This document shows, in pieces, positions 21,209 to 30,671 of a stretch of DNA of 64,000 nt; positions within the stretch are counted from its first letter, which is position 1, and each line of letters starts with the position of its first letter. The notes beneath the pieces were generated by a model that had not been told where the DNA came from, searched no databases, and saw only the letters and a list, made by a program, of their open reading frames with translations. Source of the stretch: Pseudomonas sp. TH15 (GTDB lineage: Bacteria > Pseudomonadota > Gammaproteobacteria > Pseudomonadales > Pseudomonadaceae); assembly GCF_016651105.1 (NCBI RefSeq), contig NZ_JAEKEL010000001.1, positions 3,090,001 through 3,154,000 of the forward strand, in the 5' to 3' direction. A program made the translations under genes and the position numbers.

Positions 21209-23296
21209 ATGAGTTATCAGGTTCTTGCACGTAAATGGCGTCCGCGCTCGTTCCGCGAAATGGTCGGCCAGACCCATGTGCTCAAGGCTCTGATCAATGC
21301 CTTGGACAGCCAGCGGCTGCACCACGCCTACCTGTTTACCGGGACGCGCGGTGTCGGCAAGACCACCATCGCACGAATCATTGCCAAATGCCTGAACTGT
21401 GAAACCGGCATCACGTCGACGCCTTGCGGCGAGTGCTCGGTGTGTCGCGAGATCGATGAAGGTCGCTTCGTCGACCTGATCGAGATCGACGCCGCGAGCC
21501 GGACCAAGGTCGAGGACACCCGCGAACTGCTCGACAATGTGCAATACGCCCCGAGCCGTGGGCGCTTCAAGGTCTACCTGATCGACGAAGTGCACATGCT
21601 CTCCAGCCATTCCTTCAATGCGCTGTTGAAAACCCTCGAAGAGCCGCCGCCCTACGTCAAGTTCATCCTGGCGACCACCGATCCGCAGAAACTCCCGGCA
21701 ACGATTCTTTCGCGTTGCTTGCAGTTCTCCCTGAAGAACATGACGCCTGAGCGAGTGGTCGAGCATTTGACCCACGTGCTGGGTGTCGAGCAAGTGCCGT
21801 TCGAAGACGATGCGCTGTGGTTGCTGGGTCGTGCCGCTGACGGTTCGATGCGTGACGCCATGAGCCTGACCGACCAGGCCATCGCCTTCGGTGAAGGCAA
21901 GGTCATGGCCGCCGACGTACGGGCGATGCTCGGTACGCTCGATCATGGTCAGGTGTTTGATGTCCTGCATTCGCTGATCGAAGGCGACGCCAAAGCGTTG
22001 CTCGAAGCCGTTCGTCATCTGGCCGAGCAAGGCCCGGACTGGAACGGCGTGCTCTCGGAAATTCTCAACGTGCTGCACCGGGTCGCCATCGCCCAGGCCT
22101 TGCCTGAAGGCGTCGACAACGGCCACGGCGACCGTGACCGGGTGCTCGCACTGGCTCAGGCATTGCCGGCCGAAGACGTACAGTTTTATTACCAGATGGG
22201 CTTGATCGGGCGCCGCGACTTGCCGCTGGCACCCGACCCGCGTGGCGGCTTCGAAATGGTCCTGCTGCGCATGCTGGCGTTCAGACCCGCAGACACGGCG
22301 GACGCTCCGAGGCAACCGCTAAAGCCAGTGGGGATCAGCCAGGCCACAGTTGATTCCGCAAACTCAGTGGCTGTCGCGCCTAACGTTGCGCCGGTAGTCC
22401 CAGCGGCAGTTGCACCGGTTGTGACGGCGCCAGTGGCGGCCGTTGTTGAGCCTGCGCCAGCGCCGGAACCCGAACCTGTTACGCCAGTGATCGTGCCCGA
22501 GCCTGTCGTTGAAACGGTGGTCGTCGAAGAAGTCGTCGACCTGCCGTGGAATGACCCGGTAGAGCCCGAAGTCATCCAGCAGCCGGCCGTCGAGCCCGTG
22601 CTGGAAACCGCCAGCGAGCAACCCGATTTGCCGCCGATGCCAATGCCTACGCCTGACAGCGTGGTGCCGGATGCGCCGGAATGGGCCGCCGCGCCCATCC
22701 CGGAACCGTCCGTGGCCGACGTCGATGCTGCCACGCCGGGTATCGACCTGGATGACGAGCCGCCGCTGGACGAGGACTACATCGAGCCGGACATCGACTC
22801 GGCCTACAGCTATCTCGATGAACTGGCCAGCGAACACACCGCCGAGCCGACGCCAGAACCCGAGCCTGAACCGGCTGCAATGCCGGCCACCGGTTTGGCG
22901 CTGCAATGGCTGGAACTGTTCCCGAAACTGCCGATCTCCGGCATGACCGGCAGCATCGCCGCCAACTGCACGTTGATCGCCGTCGATGGCGACAACTGGC
23001 TGTTGCACCTGGACCCGGCCCACAGCGCCTTGTTCAACGCGACTCAACAACGTCGCTTGAACGATGCCTTGAACCAGTTTCACGGCCGCACGCTGACGCT
23101 GACCATGGAACTGATCAAGCCTGAGCAGGAAACCCCGGCCCAGGCTGCGTCCCGGCGCCGAGTGAACCGTCAGCGCGAGGCGGAGGAATCGATCCACGGT
23201 GATCCGTTCATCCAGCAAATGATGCAGCAGTTCGGTGCGGTGGTCCGTAACGATACTATTGAACCTGTCGACGCCCTGGTCAGTCAGGGCAAATAA
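21209..23296 (+). CDS. dnaX: DNA polymerase III subunits gamma and tau
   Basis: A 695-residue clamp-loader ATPase. It has Walker A GTRGVGKTT near residue 45, a zinc module CGECSVC near residue 76, the DEVHML Walker B region, and sensor motif LATTDPQKLPATILSRC. A long Pro/Glu/Val-rich linker (about residues 375-560) precedes the tau-specific domain V, which binds the polymerase. The start is ATG at 21209 (MSYQVLARKWRPRSF); an upstream in-frame extension overlaps the divergent gene and is rejected. I see no A6G slippery heptamer like that of E. coli dnaX, so production of gamma by frameshifting is not supported here. ybaB and recR follow. Confidence 0.96.
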   Translation: MSYQVLARKWRPRSFREMVGQTHVLKALINALDSQRLHHAYLFTGTRGVGKTTIARIIAKCLNCETGITSTPCGECSVCREIDEGRFVDLIEIDAASRTKVEDTRELLDNVQYAPSRGRFKVYLIDEVHMLSSHSFNALLKTLEEPPPYVKFILATTDPQKLPATILSRCLQFSLKNMTPERVVEHLTHVLGVEQVPFEDDALWLLGRAADGSMRDAMSLTDQAIAFGEGKVMAADVRAMLGTLDHGQVFDVLHSLIEGDAKALLEAVRHLAEQGPDWNGVLSEILNVLHRVAIAQALPEGVDNGHGDRDRVLALAQALPAEDVQFYYQMGLIGRRDLPLAPDPRGGFEMVLLRMLAFRPADTADAPRQPLKPVGISQATVDSANSVAVAPNVAPVVPAAVAPVVTAPVAAVVEPAPAPEPEPVTPVIVPEPVVETVVVEEVVDLPWNDPVEPEVIQQPAVEPVLETASEQPDLPPMPMPTPDSVVPDAPEWAAAPIPEPSVADVDAATPGIDLDDEPPLDEDYIEPDIDSAYSYLDELASEHTAEPTPEPEPEPAAMPATGLALQWLELFPKLPISGMTGSIAANCTLIAVDGDNWLLHLDPAHSALFNATQQRRLNDALNQFHGRTLTLTMELIKPEQETPAQAASRRRVNRQREAEESIHGDPFIQQMMQQFGAVVRNDTIEPVDALVSQGK

Positions 23297-23359
23297 CTGA
23301 AGGCGTTCGGCTATATTTACCGGGCGCCGTTTTTATCCAAGTACTTTGAGGTGATTACC

Positions 23360-23698
23360 ATGATGAAAGGTGGCATGGCCGGCCTGATGAAGCAGGCGCA
23401 GCAGATGCAGGAAAAAATGGCCAAGATGCAGGAAGAACTGGCCAACGCCGAAGTCACCGGTAAGGCGGGTGGCGATATGGTCACCGTGGTGATGACCGGT
23501 CGTCACGACGTCAAGCGCGTGACCATCGACCCAAGCCTGGTAGAAGGCCTGAGCGAAGACGACAAAGAGATGCTGGAGGCCGTGTTCGCCGCCGCCGTCA
23601 ACGATGCCGTGCGCAAGATCGAAGCCAACAGCCAGGACAAAATGGGCAGCGTGACCGCTGGCATGCAACTGCCGCCGGGTATGAAACTGCCATTCTGA
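23360..23698 (+). CDS. ybaB: YbaB/EbfC family nucleoid-associated protein
   Basis: A 112-residue DNA-binding protein conserved next to dnaX and recR. It begins [20 protein letters not shown] and contains the family core [26 protein letters not shown], read in parts. The start at 23360 is preceded by TTGAGG. A terminator follows 30 bases after the stop. Confidence 0.93.
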   Translation: MMKGGMAGLMKQAQQMQEKMAKMQEELANAEVTGKAGGDMVTVVMTGRHDVKRVTIDPSLVEGLSEDDKEMLEAVFAAAVNDAVRKIEANSQDKMGSVTAGMQLPPGMKLPF

Positions 23699-23724
23699 TT
23701 CGCCAAGGCGCGTTGGATGGGCTA

Positions 23725-23760
23725 CAAAAAAATGCCAGGCAGCGCGCCTGGCATTTTTGT
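23725..23760 (+). terminator. Rho-independent terminator after ybaB
   Basis: AAAAATGCCAGGC pairs with GCCTGGCATTTTT around a GCGC loop, followed by TTTTGTTT. It separates dnaX-ybaB from the following genes. Confidence 0.85.
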
Positions 23761-23788
23761 TTCTGCCAGATGAGGTTGGCCTGCTTTT

Positions 23789-23921
23789 GTGGCGAGGGGG
23801 CTTGCCCCCGTTGGAGTGCGAAGCGCTCCCAAAACCTGCCACAGTGGTGTATCAGGTGCATCCTGGCTGTAAGGCTTAGCGACTGCCTCGCAGTCGAACG
23901 GGAGCAAGCTCCCTCGCCACA
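23789..23921. repeat. REPIN-like pair, family 2
   Basis: Inverted arms at about 23789-23812 and 23895-23921 lie in the gap between ybaB and the oxidoreductase gene. Confidence 0.75.
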
Positions 23922-24006
23922 ATGAAAGGCAGAAACATCGAACGCCCCACCCCCGCAAAGGTCTGCACCCTATACCGCTGAATTCATCGATCAAGGAGAC
24001 GCTCAC

Positions 24007-25041
24007 ATGCCACAAGCATTGACCCTCAACCAACGTATCGTCTTGGTGTCCCGTCCGGTGGGCGCGCCGAAGCCGGAGAATTTTCGTCTGGAGCGTGTAG
24101 CGCTGCCGGACCTGGCAGACGGCCAGGTTCTACTCAAGACTCTCTACTTGTCCCTCGATCCCTACATGCGCGGTCGCATGAGTGACGCGCCGTCCTACGC
24201 TGCGCCTGTAGAAATCGACGAGGTGATGACCGGTGGCGCTGTCAGCCGCGTCGAGCGCTCGCTGAATCCGAAGTTTCAGGAAGGTGATCTGGTGGTCGGA
24301 TCCACGGGCTGGCAGAGCCACAGCATCAGCGATGGTCGCAACATCATTCCTATTCCATCCGGGCTGCCGAGCCCGTCGATGGCGTTGGGTGTGCTAGGGA
24401 TGCCGGGCATGACGGCGTACATGGGCCTGATAGACATTGGCCAGCCCAAGGCCGGCGAAACCCTGGTGGTGGCTGCGGCTTCCGGTGCGGTGGGATCGGT
24501 GGTTGGCCAGGTGGCGAAGATCAAAGGCCTGCGGGTGGTCGGTGTGGCCGGTGGAGCCGACAAGTGCCGCTACGTGGTCGAGGAGCTGGGTTTCGACGCC
24601 TGCATCGATCACAAGAGCCCGGACTTTGCCAATGACCTGGCGCTGGCGTGCCCTAAGGGCGTCGACATCTACTACGAGAACGTTGGTGGCAAGGTCTTCG
24701 ATGCGATCATGCCGTTGCTCAATACCAAGGCGCGGATTCCGCTCTGTGGCCTGATTGCCGGTTACAACGCCCATGAAGCCCCAAGTGGGCCGGATCGTCT
24801 GCCGCAATTTCAGCGAACCCTGCTAACCAAGCGCGTACGCATGCAGGGCTTTATCGTGTTCGATGACTACGCTGATCGACAGCCGGAATTCGTCAGTGCC
24901 ATGGTGCCGTGGGTGCGTGAGGGCAAGGTGAAGTTCCGCGAGGACATCGTCGAGGGCCTGGAGCAGGCGCCCGAGGCGTTCATCGGTCTGCTGGAAGGGC
25001 GCAACTTCGGCAAACTGGTGGTGCGGGTCGCCCAGGACTGA
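24007..25041 (+). CDS. NADP-dependent oxidoreductase (zinc-independent MDR superfamily, YncB/CurA-like)
   Basis: A 344-residue reductase of the leukotriene B4 dehydrogenase/CurA type. The N-terminal part carries SLDPYMRGRMSD, and the nucleotide fold has AASGAVGSVVGQVAKIKG near residue 160 with GGADKCRYVVEELGFD after it. Later motifs ENVGGKVFDAIMPLLN and PLCGLIAGYN are typical. No zinc ligands are visible. Members reduce activated double bonds of enones or curcumin, but the substrate here is unknown. A good ribosome binding site (AAGGAGA) precedes the ATG. It interrupts the usual ybaB-recR adjacency. Confidence 0.88.
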   Translation: MPQALTLNQRIVLVSRPVGAPKPENFRLERVALPDLADGQVLLKTLYLSLDPYMRGRMSDAPSYAAPVEIDEVMTGGAVSRVERSLNPKFQEGDLVVGSTGWQSHSISDGRNIIPIPSGLPSPSMALGVLGMPGMTAYMGLIDIGQPKAGETLVVAAASGAVGSVVGQVAKIKGLRVVGVAGGADKCRYVVEELGFDACIDHKSPDFANDLALACPKGVDIYYENVGGKVFDAIMPLLNTKARIPLCGLIAGYNAHEAPSGPDRLPQFQRTLLTKRVRMQGFIVFDDYADRQPEFVSAMVPWVREGKVKFREDIVEGLEQAPEAFIGLLEGRNFGKLVVRVAQD

Positions 25042-25106
25042 GTATTTGACGCTGACCAGAGGCGCGGGTATAAACCGCGTCTCGTTGTTTTGTCGGACTT
25101 TTCCCC

Positions 25107-25709
25107 ATGAGCTTCAGCCCTCTGATTCGCCAACTGATCGATGCCCTGCGAACGTTGCCGGGCGTGGGTCAGAAAACCGCCCAACGCATGGCGTTGCAAC
25201 TGCTTGAGCGCGATCGCAGTGGTGGCTCGCGGCTGGCGCTGGCCCTGAGCCAGGCCATGGAAGGGGTCGGTCACTGCCGCTTGTGCCGCACGCTGACCGA
25301 AGACGACCTCTGCCCGCAATGCGCCGACACCCGACGCGACGATACCTTGCTGTGCGTGGTGGAAGGGCCGATGGACGTCTATGCGGTTGAGCAGACCGGG
25401 TTCCGCGGTCGCTACTTCGTGCTCAAGGGCCATCTGTCGCCGCTCGACGGGCTCGGGCCAGAGGCCATCGGTATTCCGCAATTGCTGGCGCGGATTGAAG
25501 AGGCGGGCACCTTTGCCGAGGTCATCCTGGCCACCAACCCGACGGTGGAAGGTGAGGCTACAGCGCATTACATCGCCCAGTTGCTCAGCAACAAAGGCTT
25601 GATCGCCTCGCGAATCGCCCATGGCGTGCCGTTGGGTGGCGAGCTGGAATTGGTGGATGGCGGAACGTTGGCGCATTCGTTTGCCGGGCGTAAGCCGATT
25701 GCCTTGTAA
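25107..25709 (+). CDS. recR: Recombination mediator protein RecR
   Basis: A 200-residue protein helping RecF/RecO load RecA at gaps. An N-terminal helix-hairpin-helix ([17 protein letters not shown]) is followed by a four-cysteine zinc finger ([18 protein letters not shown]), a Toprim domain ([18 protein letters not shown]) and the C-terminal Walker-B-like region. The length matches the family exactly. It starts 65 bases after the oxidoreductase. Confidence 0.96.
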   Translation: MSFSPLIRQLIDALRTLPGVGQKTAQRMALQLLERDRSGGSRLALALSQAMEGVGHCRLCRTLTEDDLCPQCADTRRDDTLLCVVEGPMDVYAVEQTGFRGRYFVLKGHLSPLDGLGPEAIGIPQLLARIEEAGTFAEVILATNPTVEGEATAHYIAQLLSNKGLIASRIAHGVPLGGELELVDGGTLAHSFAGRKPIAL

Positions 25710-25845
25710 TTTTTGGTGTTGCCGCTGACGCCATCGCGAGCAAGCTCGCGATGCAGGCGCCTCGGTCCATCTGATTCAAACAATCCGGTTGAAAACCAAG
25801 CAAGCGCTCGGTTAACGTCGTTGAACCCTTCAGTGGAGTTCGCCG

Positions 25846-26994
25846 ATGCCTGCCTTTCAGGAATACTTCGATCCCAGCCACCAATTGGTCCGTGACAGCG
25901 TCAGGCGTTTCGTCGAGCGCGAGATCCTGCCGGACATTGATCAGTGGGAAGAAGCCGAAAGCTTTCCTCGCGAGCTCTACCTCAAGGCCGGTGCGGCGGG
26001 CATTCTCGGTATCGGTTATCCCGAAGTCCTCGGCGGCAGTCATGAAGGTGATCTGTTCGCCAAGGTTGCCGCCAGCGAAGAGTTGATGCGTTGCGGCTCC
26101 GGCGGGTTGGTGGCCGGCCTCGGTTCGCTGGACATCGGCCTGCCGCCAATCCTCAAGTGGGCTAGGCCTGAAGTTCGTGATCGGGTGGTGCCGCAAGTGC
26201 TATCCGGCGAAAAAATAAGCGCCCTGGCCATCACCGAACCCAGCGGCGGCTCCGATGTGGCCAACCTGCAAACCCGCGCCGTACGTGATGGCGACGTCTA
26301 CCGGGTCAGCGGCAGCAAAACCTTTATCACCAGCGGCATTCGTGCGGATTTCTACACCGTCGCGGTGCGCACCGGCGCGCCGGGTTTCGGTGGCATCAGC
26401 CTGTTATTGATCGAGAAGGGCACGCCCGGTTTCACCGTCGGCCGGCAGTTGAAGAAAATGGGTTGGTGGGCGTCGGACACCGCCGAGTTGTTCTTCGACG
26501 ATTGCCGGGTGCCCGTGGGCAATCTGATTGGCGCCGAAAACATGGGCTTTGCCTGCATCATGGGTAACTTCCAGAGCGAACGCCTGGCCCTGGCGTTGAT
26601 GGCCAACATGACCGCGCAACTTGCGCTCGAAGAAAGCCTGAAATGGGCGCGTCAGCGTGAGGCCTTTGGCAAACCGATCGGCAAGTTCCAGGTGCTCAAG
26701 CATCGCCTCGCGGAAATGGCCACGGCGCTGGAAGTGTCACGGGAGTTCACCTACCGACAAGCGGCGAAAATGGCGGCGGGGCAGAGCGTGATCAAGGAGA
26801 TTTCCATGGCCAAGAATTTTGCGACCGACACGGCGGATCGCATTACCACGGATGCGGTGCAGATTCTGGGTGGTATGGGTTATATGCGCGAGAGTCTGGT
26901 GGAGCGGTTGTATCGGGATAACCGGATACTGTCGATTGGCGGCGGGACGCGGGAAGTGATGAACGAGATCATCAGCAAGCAGATGGGGCTGTAA
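25846..26994 (+). CDS. Acyl-CoA dehydrogenase family protein
   Basis: A 382-residue FAD-dependent dehydrogenase. Motifs include ALAITEPSGGSDVANLQT (flavin and substrate binding), the RVSGSKTFITSG strand, the CoA-site helix RQAFGKPIGKFQ-like segment, and QILGGMGYMRESLVERLYRD. The usual MCAD-type catalytic YEGT is replaced by GGGT (SIGGGTREVMNEI), as in LCAD/isovaleryl-CoA-type enzymes. In those the base comes from another helix; HRLAEM is a candidate. It is a stand-alone gene with no beta-oxidation neighbours, so the substrate is not predictable. Confidence 0.88.
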   Translation: MPAFQEYFDPSHQLVRDSVRRFVEREILPDIDQWEEAESFPRELYLKAGAAGILGIGYPEVLGGSHEGDLFAKVAASEELMRCGSGGLVAGLGSLDIGLPPILKWARPEVRDRVVPQVLSGEKISALAITEPSGGSDVANLQTRAVRDGDVYRVSGSKTFITSGIRADFYTVAVRTGAPGFGGISLLLIEKGTPGFTVGRQLKKMGWWASDTAELFFDDCRVPVGNLIGAENMGFACIMGNFQSERLALALMANMTAQLALEESLKWARQREAFGKPIGKFQVLKHRLAEMATALEVSREFTYRQAAKMAAGQSVIKEISMAKNFATDTADRITTDAVQILGGMGYMRESLVERLYRDNRILSIGGGTREVMNEIISKQMGL

Positions 26995-26998
26995 ATGC

Positions 26999-27088
26999 AA
27001 AAGATCGTCCGAACGCGGCCCGAGCCTTCGGCAGCGCCTACATTGGAATGCGTACATCTGTAGGAGCTGCCGAAGGCTGCGATCTTTT
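26999..27088. repeat. Inverted repeat, family 3, doubling as convergent terminator
   Basis: AAAGATCG near 27000 and CGATCTTTT near 27080 form the ends, with GAGCCTTCGGCAGCGCCTAC and GTAGGAGCTGCCGAAGGCT as imperfect inner arms. It lies between the convergent acyl-CoA dehydrogenase and apt genes. Confidence 0.7.
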
Positions 27089-27093
27089 GATCG

Positions 27094-27642
27094 TTACTTA
27101 TCGCTCAACGCAAACTGCGTCAGGCAAAACGTCGGAATCCCCATATCTTCCAACCGCTGCGAGCCACCCAGCTCCGGCAAATCAATAATCGCCGCCGCTT
27201 CATGCACTCGCGCACCCATGCGTCGAATCAGGTTCGCCGCCGCAATCAAGGTGCCACCGGTCGCAATCAGGTCATCGAACATCACTACCGAATCGCCTTC
27301 GCACAGGCTGTCGGCGTGCACTTCCAGGAACGCTTCGCCGTACTCGGTCGCGTAACCCTCGGCCAGCACGTCCGCCGGCAGTTTGCCTTGCTTGCGAAAC
27401 AGCACCAGCGGCTTGTTCAACTGGTAGGCCAATACCGAGCCAATCAGGAAGCCGCGGGCATCCATCGCGCCGATGTGGGTGAAGTCGGCCTCGACGTAAC
27501 GGTGAGCGAAGCTGTCCATCACCAGGCGCAGGGCCGTGGGCGATTGAAACAGCGGGGTGATGTCGCGAAAGATCACGCCGGGCTTGGGGAAGTCGATCAC
27601 GGGGCGGATCAGGGATTTGATGTCGAAGGAGTCGAAGACCAT
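27094..27642 (-). CDS. apt: Adenine phosphoribosyltransferase
   Basis: A 182-residue enzyme salvaging adenine with PRPP to AMP. The PRPP-binding motif [14 protein letters not shown] is at about residue 118. The upstream [15 protein letters not shown] and the lid LFRKQGKLP are family-typical. It lies downstream of anr on the same strand, with a hairpin between them. Confidence 0.95.
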   Translation of the reverse strand: MVFDSFDIKSLIRPVIDFPKPGVIFRDITPLFQSPTALRLVMDSFAHRYVEADFTHIGAMDARGFLIGSVLAYQLNKPLVLFRKQGKLPADVLAEGYATEYGEAFLEVHADSLCEGDSVVMFDDLIATGGTLIAAANLIRRMGARVHEAAAIIDLPELGGSQRLEDMGIPTFCLTQFALSDK

Positions 27643-27684
27643 CGTCGAGGTGTCCTGGCAGGCTGCAAACGACGCAGTATAACG

Positions 27685-27710
27685 GCGGCTGAACCGTTTC
27701 GCTCAGCCGC
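27685..27710 (-). terminator. Hairpin between anr and apt
   Basis: A perfect 8-base stem, GCGGCTGA / TCAGCCGC, with a ten-base loop sits 12 bases after the anr stop. It lacks a T run, so termination may be partial. Confidence 0.45.
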
Positions 27711-27721
27711 AATTGTGTCTG

Positions 27722-28453
27722 TCAGTCGAGAGAACCGCCTGCCAGGGCGCACAGCTGGATCGGGTCGAGAATATGGATTTCCTTACCCTCCGCGGCGATC
27801 AGTTCGTTTTGCTGGAAGCGGGTGAACACCCGGGACACGGTTTCCACCGCCAGGCCCAAGTAGTTGCCGATTTCGTTGCGCGACATGCTCAGGCGGAACT
27901 GGTTGGCCGAGAAACCGCGCGCGCGGAAGCGAGCGGACAGGTTGACCAGGAACGTGGCGATGCGCTCGTCGGCGGTTTTCTTAGACAGCAGCAACATCAT
28001 TTGCTGATCGTCGCGAATCTCGCGGCTCATCACCCGCATCAACTGACGACGCAACTGCGGCAGTTGCAGGGCCAGTTCATCGAGACGCTCGAACGGGATT
28101 TCGCAGACCGAGGTTGTTTCCAGCGCTTGGGCCGAAACAGGGTGCTTTTCAGTGTCCATGCCCGACAGTCCGACCAATTCGCTCGGCAAGTGGAAACCAG
28201 TGAGCTGCTCTTCGCCGCCATCGCTGAGGCTGAATGTCTTCAGGGCGCCGGAGCGAACTGCATAAACGGAATCGAACGTGTCGCCCTGGCGGAACAGAAA
28301 CTCGCCTTTTTTCAGCGGGCGACCACGTTTAACGATCTCGTCCAGCGAATCCATGTCTTCCAGATTCAAAGAAAGTGGCAAGCAGAGGGGGGCCAGGCTG
28401 CAATCCTTGCAATGGGCCTGGCTGTGAGCGCGCACTTTTACTGGCTCAGACAT
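27722..28453 (-). CDS. anr: Anaerobic regulator Anr (FNR family)
   Basis: A 243-residue oxygen-sensing activator. The N-terminal 4Fe-4S cysteines are [10 protein letters not shown] (about residues 15-24), with the fourth Cys expected in the central domain ([10 protein letters not shown]). The cyclic-nucleotide-type beta barrel ([20 protein letters not shown]) is followed by the C-terminal Crp/FNR helix-turn-helix ([23 protein letters not shown], read in parts, with E/R contacts typical of TTGAT recognition). The start is ATG at 28453; an upstream in-frame extension is rejected. Candidate targets with Anr boxes are seen upstream of hemN, ccoG and the second ccoN in this window. Confidence 0.96.
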   Translation of the reverse strand: MSEPVKVRAHSQAHCKDCSLAPLCLPLSLNLEDMDSLDEIVKRGRPLKKGEFLFRQGDTFDSVYAVRSGALKTFSLSDGGEEQLTGFHLPSELVGLSGMDTEKHPVSAQALETTSVCEIPFERLDELALQLPQLRRQLMRVMSREIRDDQQMMLLLSKKTADERIATFLVNLSARFRARGFSANQFRLSMSRNEIGNYLGLAVETVSRVFTRFQQNELIAAEGKEIHILDPIQLCALAGGSLD

Positions 28454-28608
28454 TTCTTTAATCCTTGTGGGAAAAACACACATAAGCCGTAAGGGTAACT
28501 CACGGGAGGACATTCAGGCCAGTCTGAGGCGACTTTGTCCTACGGCCATAAAGCCGCAGGGCAAGCCGCCGATAAACAGGTATCAGCACGCATACAAGGA
28601 ACGACTCG

Positions 28609-29091
28609 ATGACCGCTATTGGTACGCTGGGCCCCGGTAGCAGCGACGTTGCGGCATTGCCGGAGACGTTTAAAGCTGCTTCAGGCAATACACGCGAAGA
28701 CGGCTTGAACGAGGAGGCAACCCCGGCCGTGGTCCAAGGCATCAAAGTGTCGCTGTCCGGTGCCGGCATCGAAAAAGCTGCCGGGGCCAAGGGCGAAAAC
28801 AGCGACATCGAAGAAAGCGGTTTGCCGGAAAACATTCAGCAGGTCCTGAAAATGATTCGCAAATTGCAAAAAGAGATTGCCGAGAAAAAGGCGCAGATCG
28901 AAAAAATCATGGCCGACAAGCGCCTTTCCAACGAAGAAAAAATCATCAAGGTTGCCAGCCTGCGTGGCGCCATTGCTGCGTTGAACACCGGTCTGATCAC
29001 CGCCAATCTGGCTTTGTCGAAAGTGGTGGGCCAGTCGGGTCTGACGTCCGAGCAAAACATGCAAGTCGGTTCATTGCTGATGAAAAACTAA
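28609..29091 (+). CDS. Hypothetical coiled-coil protein
   Basis: A 160-residue protein not recognised by function. Residues 1-75 look disordered and Ala/Gly/Glu-rich. Residues 75-110 form a strongly charged coiled coil (QQVLKMIRKLQKEIAEKKAQ and onward). The rest is helical (SLRGAIAALNTGLITANLAL). There is no signal peptide or transmembrane segment. The pattern resembles small cytoplasmic or type-III-secretion/flagellar-like coiled-coil proteins, but that is only a resemblance. It is inserted on the opposite strand between anr and hemN. The ATG is preceded by AAGGAACGA. Confidence 0.65.
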   Translation: MTAIGTLGPGSSDVAALPETFKAASGNTREDGLNEEATPAVVQGIKVSLSGAGIEKAAGAKGENSDIEESGLPENIQQVLKMIRKLQKEIAEKKAQIEKIMADKRLSNEEKIIKVASLRGAIAALNTGLITANLALSKVVGQSGLTSEQNMQVGSLLMKN

Positions 29092-30470
29092 ATCACCCGG
29101 GAAAACCGCTGGCGATTTTGCTGCTCCAGGTAGGCATCGAACACCATGCATACCGAGCGCACCAGCAGTCGTCCGGCCGGCAGTACTGTGATTCGCTCGC
29201 TGTCCAATTCGATCAAGCCGTCATTGGCCATCGCCTCCAGCTGCGGCCAGAGTTCGCTGAAGTAGCCTCGGAAATCGATGTTGAATGCTTGTTCGATCCC
29301 GGCGAAATCCAATGTGAAGCTGCAAATCAGTTGCTGAATCACTGCCCGTCGCAAGCGGTCGTCGGCGTTGCACAACAGGCCACGGTTGGTGGCCAGTTGG
29401 GCTGAGGCCAGGGTGTTCTGGTACAGGTTCAGATCGCTGGTGTTCTGGCAGTACAGGTCGCCGATCTGGCTGATGGCCGAGACCCCGAGCCCAATCAAGT
29501 CGCAGTGACCGTGGGTGGTGTAGCCCTGGAAGTTGCGTTGCAGGGTCGATTCTTCCTGGGCGATGGCCAGTTCATCATCCGGCAGGGCAAAGTGGTCCAT
29601 ACCGATGTAGCGATAGCCGGCCTTGGTCAGTTGTTCAATGGTGCCCTGGAGCATCTCCAGTTTCTGCGCCGGCGTCGGCAGTTCATTGCTGTTGATCCGC
29701 CGTTGCGGCAGGAAGCGTTCCGGCAGGTGCGCGTAGTTGAACACCGAGAGCCGGTCCGGCTGCATGGCGATGACCTCGTCAACGGTGCGGGCGAAGTTCT
29801 CCGGCGTCTGGCGCGGCAAACCGTAGATCAGATCGATATTGATCGAGCGAAACTGCAAGGTTCGCGCGGCGTCGATCACGGCACGGGTTTCTTCCAGGCT
29901 TTGCAGGCGATTGACCGCACGTTGCACCGCCGGGTCCAGGTCTTGGAGGCCGATGCTGACCCTATTAAAGCCCAGTTCACGCAGCAGGCCCATGGTCGAC
30001 CAGTCGGCTTCGCGTGGATCGATTTCAATGCCGTAGTCACCGGAATCGTCATCCAGCAAGTTGAAATGCTTGCGCAACTGAGCCATCAACTGGCGCAGTT
30101 CGTCGTGGCTGAGAAAGGTCGGGGTGCCGCCGCCGAAATGCAATTGCTCGACTTTCTGTGCCGGGTCCAGGTGACAGGCGATCAATTGGATCTCCTGCTC
30201 CAGGCGCTGCAAGTAGGGGAGTGCGCGGCCACGGTCCTTGGTGATGACTTTGTTGCAGGCGCAGTAGTAGCAGATGTTCGCGCAGAACGGCACATGCACA
30301 TACAACGACAGCGGGCGCAGCGCTTTACGGCTGTCGCGCAGGGCATGAAACAGGTCGAAGGTGCCGACCTGGCTGTTGAATTGAACGGCGGTCGGGTACG
30401 AGGTGTAGCGCGGCCCCGACAGGTCGTAACGGCGAATCAGATCGGTGTCCCAACGAATGGCGTCGAGCAT
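29088..30470 (-). CDS. hemN: Oxygen-independent coproporphyrinogen III oxidase
   Basis: A 460-residue radical SAM enzyme converting coproporphyrinogen III to protoporphyrinogen IX without O2, supplying haem under low oxygen. The 4Fe-4S/SAM motif CANICYYC is at about residues 62-69, with FGGGTPTFLS and the C-terminal HemN domain present. The N-terminal stretch (RYDLSGPRYTSYPTAVQF) fits true HemN. A perfect Anr box is found 65 bases upstream of the ATG. The stop codon overlaps by four bases the end of the convergent small coiled-coil gene. Confidence 0.95.
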   Translation of the reverse strand: MLDAIRWDTDLIRRYDLSGPRYTSYPTAVQFNSQVGTFDLFHALRDSRKALRPLSLYVHVPFCANICYYCACNKVITKDRGRALPYLQRLEQEIQLIACHLDPAQKVEQLHFGGGTPTFLSHDELRQLMAQLRKHFNLLDDDSGDYGIEIDPREADWSTMGLLRELGFNRVSIGLQDLDPAVQRAVNRLQSLEETRAVIDAARTLQFRSINIDLIYGLPRQTPENFARTVDEVIAMQPDRLSVFNYAHLPERFLPQRRINSNELPTPAQKLEMLQGTIEQLTKAGYRYIGMDHFALPDDELAIAQEESTLQRNFQGYTTHGHCDLIGLGVSAISQIGDLYCQNTSDLNLYQNTLASAQLATNRGLLCNADDRLRRAVIQQLICSFTLDFAGIEQAFNIDFRGYFSELWPQLEAMANDGLIELDSERITVLPAGRLLVRSVCMVFDAYLEQQNRQRFSRVI

Positions 30471-30534
30471 GCGGGCATTCCCCCGGATAGGCTTGCAGTG
30501 TGAGCAAGTCTATGGGGTGCGGCGTTGGGGCATC

Positions 30535-30548
30535 TTGATTTGCATCAA
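30535..30548 (-). promoter_or_regulatory. Anr/FNR box upstream of hemN
   Basis: TTGATTTGCATCAA matches the FNR/Anr consensus TTGAT-N4-ATCAA exactly. Its centre is about 71 bases upstream of the hemN start codon, which suits an activating site at -41.5 with a transcript start about 30 bases before the ATG. Confidence 0.85.
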
Positions 30549-30575
30549 CGGTGGTTGGTGGCTTTGATCGGTTTT

Positions 30576-30668
30576 TGTGGCGAGGGAGCTTGCTTCCGCT
30601 GGACTGCGTAGCAGTCCCATCTTTTGGGGCCGCTTCGCAGCCCAGCGGGAGCAAGCTCCCTCGCCACA
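30576..30668. repeat. REPIN-like pair, family 2
   Basis: Inverted arms at about 30576-30602 and 30642-30668 lie between the TauE/SafE-like gene and the hemN promoter. Confidence 0.75.
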
Positions 30669-30671
30669 GGG

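Noticed and set aside
21209..23296. Programmed frameshift site in dnaX for gamma production
   Set aside because: I found no A6G-type slippery heptamer followed by a stem in the reading frame.
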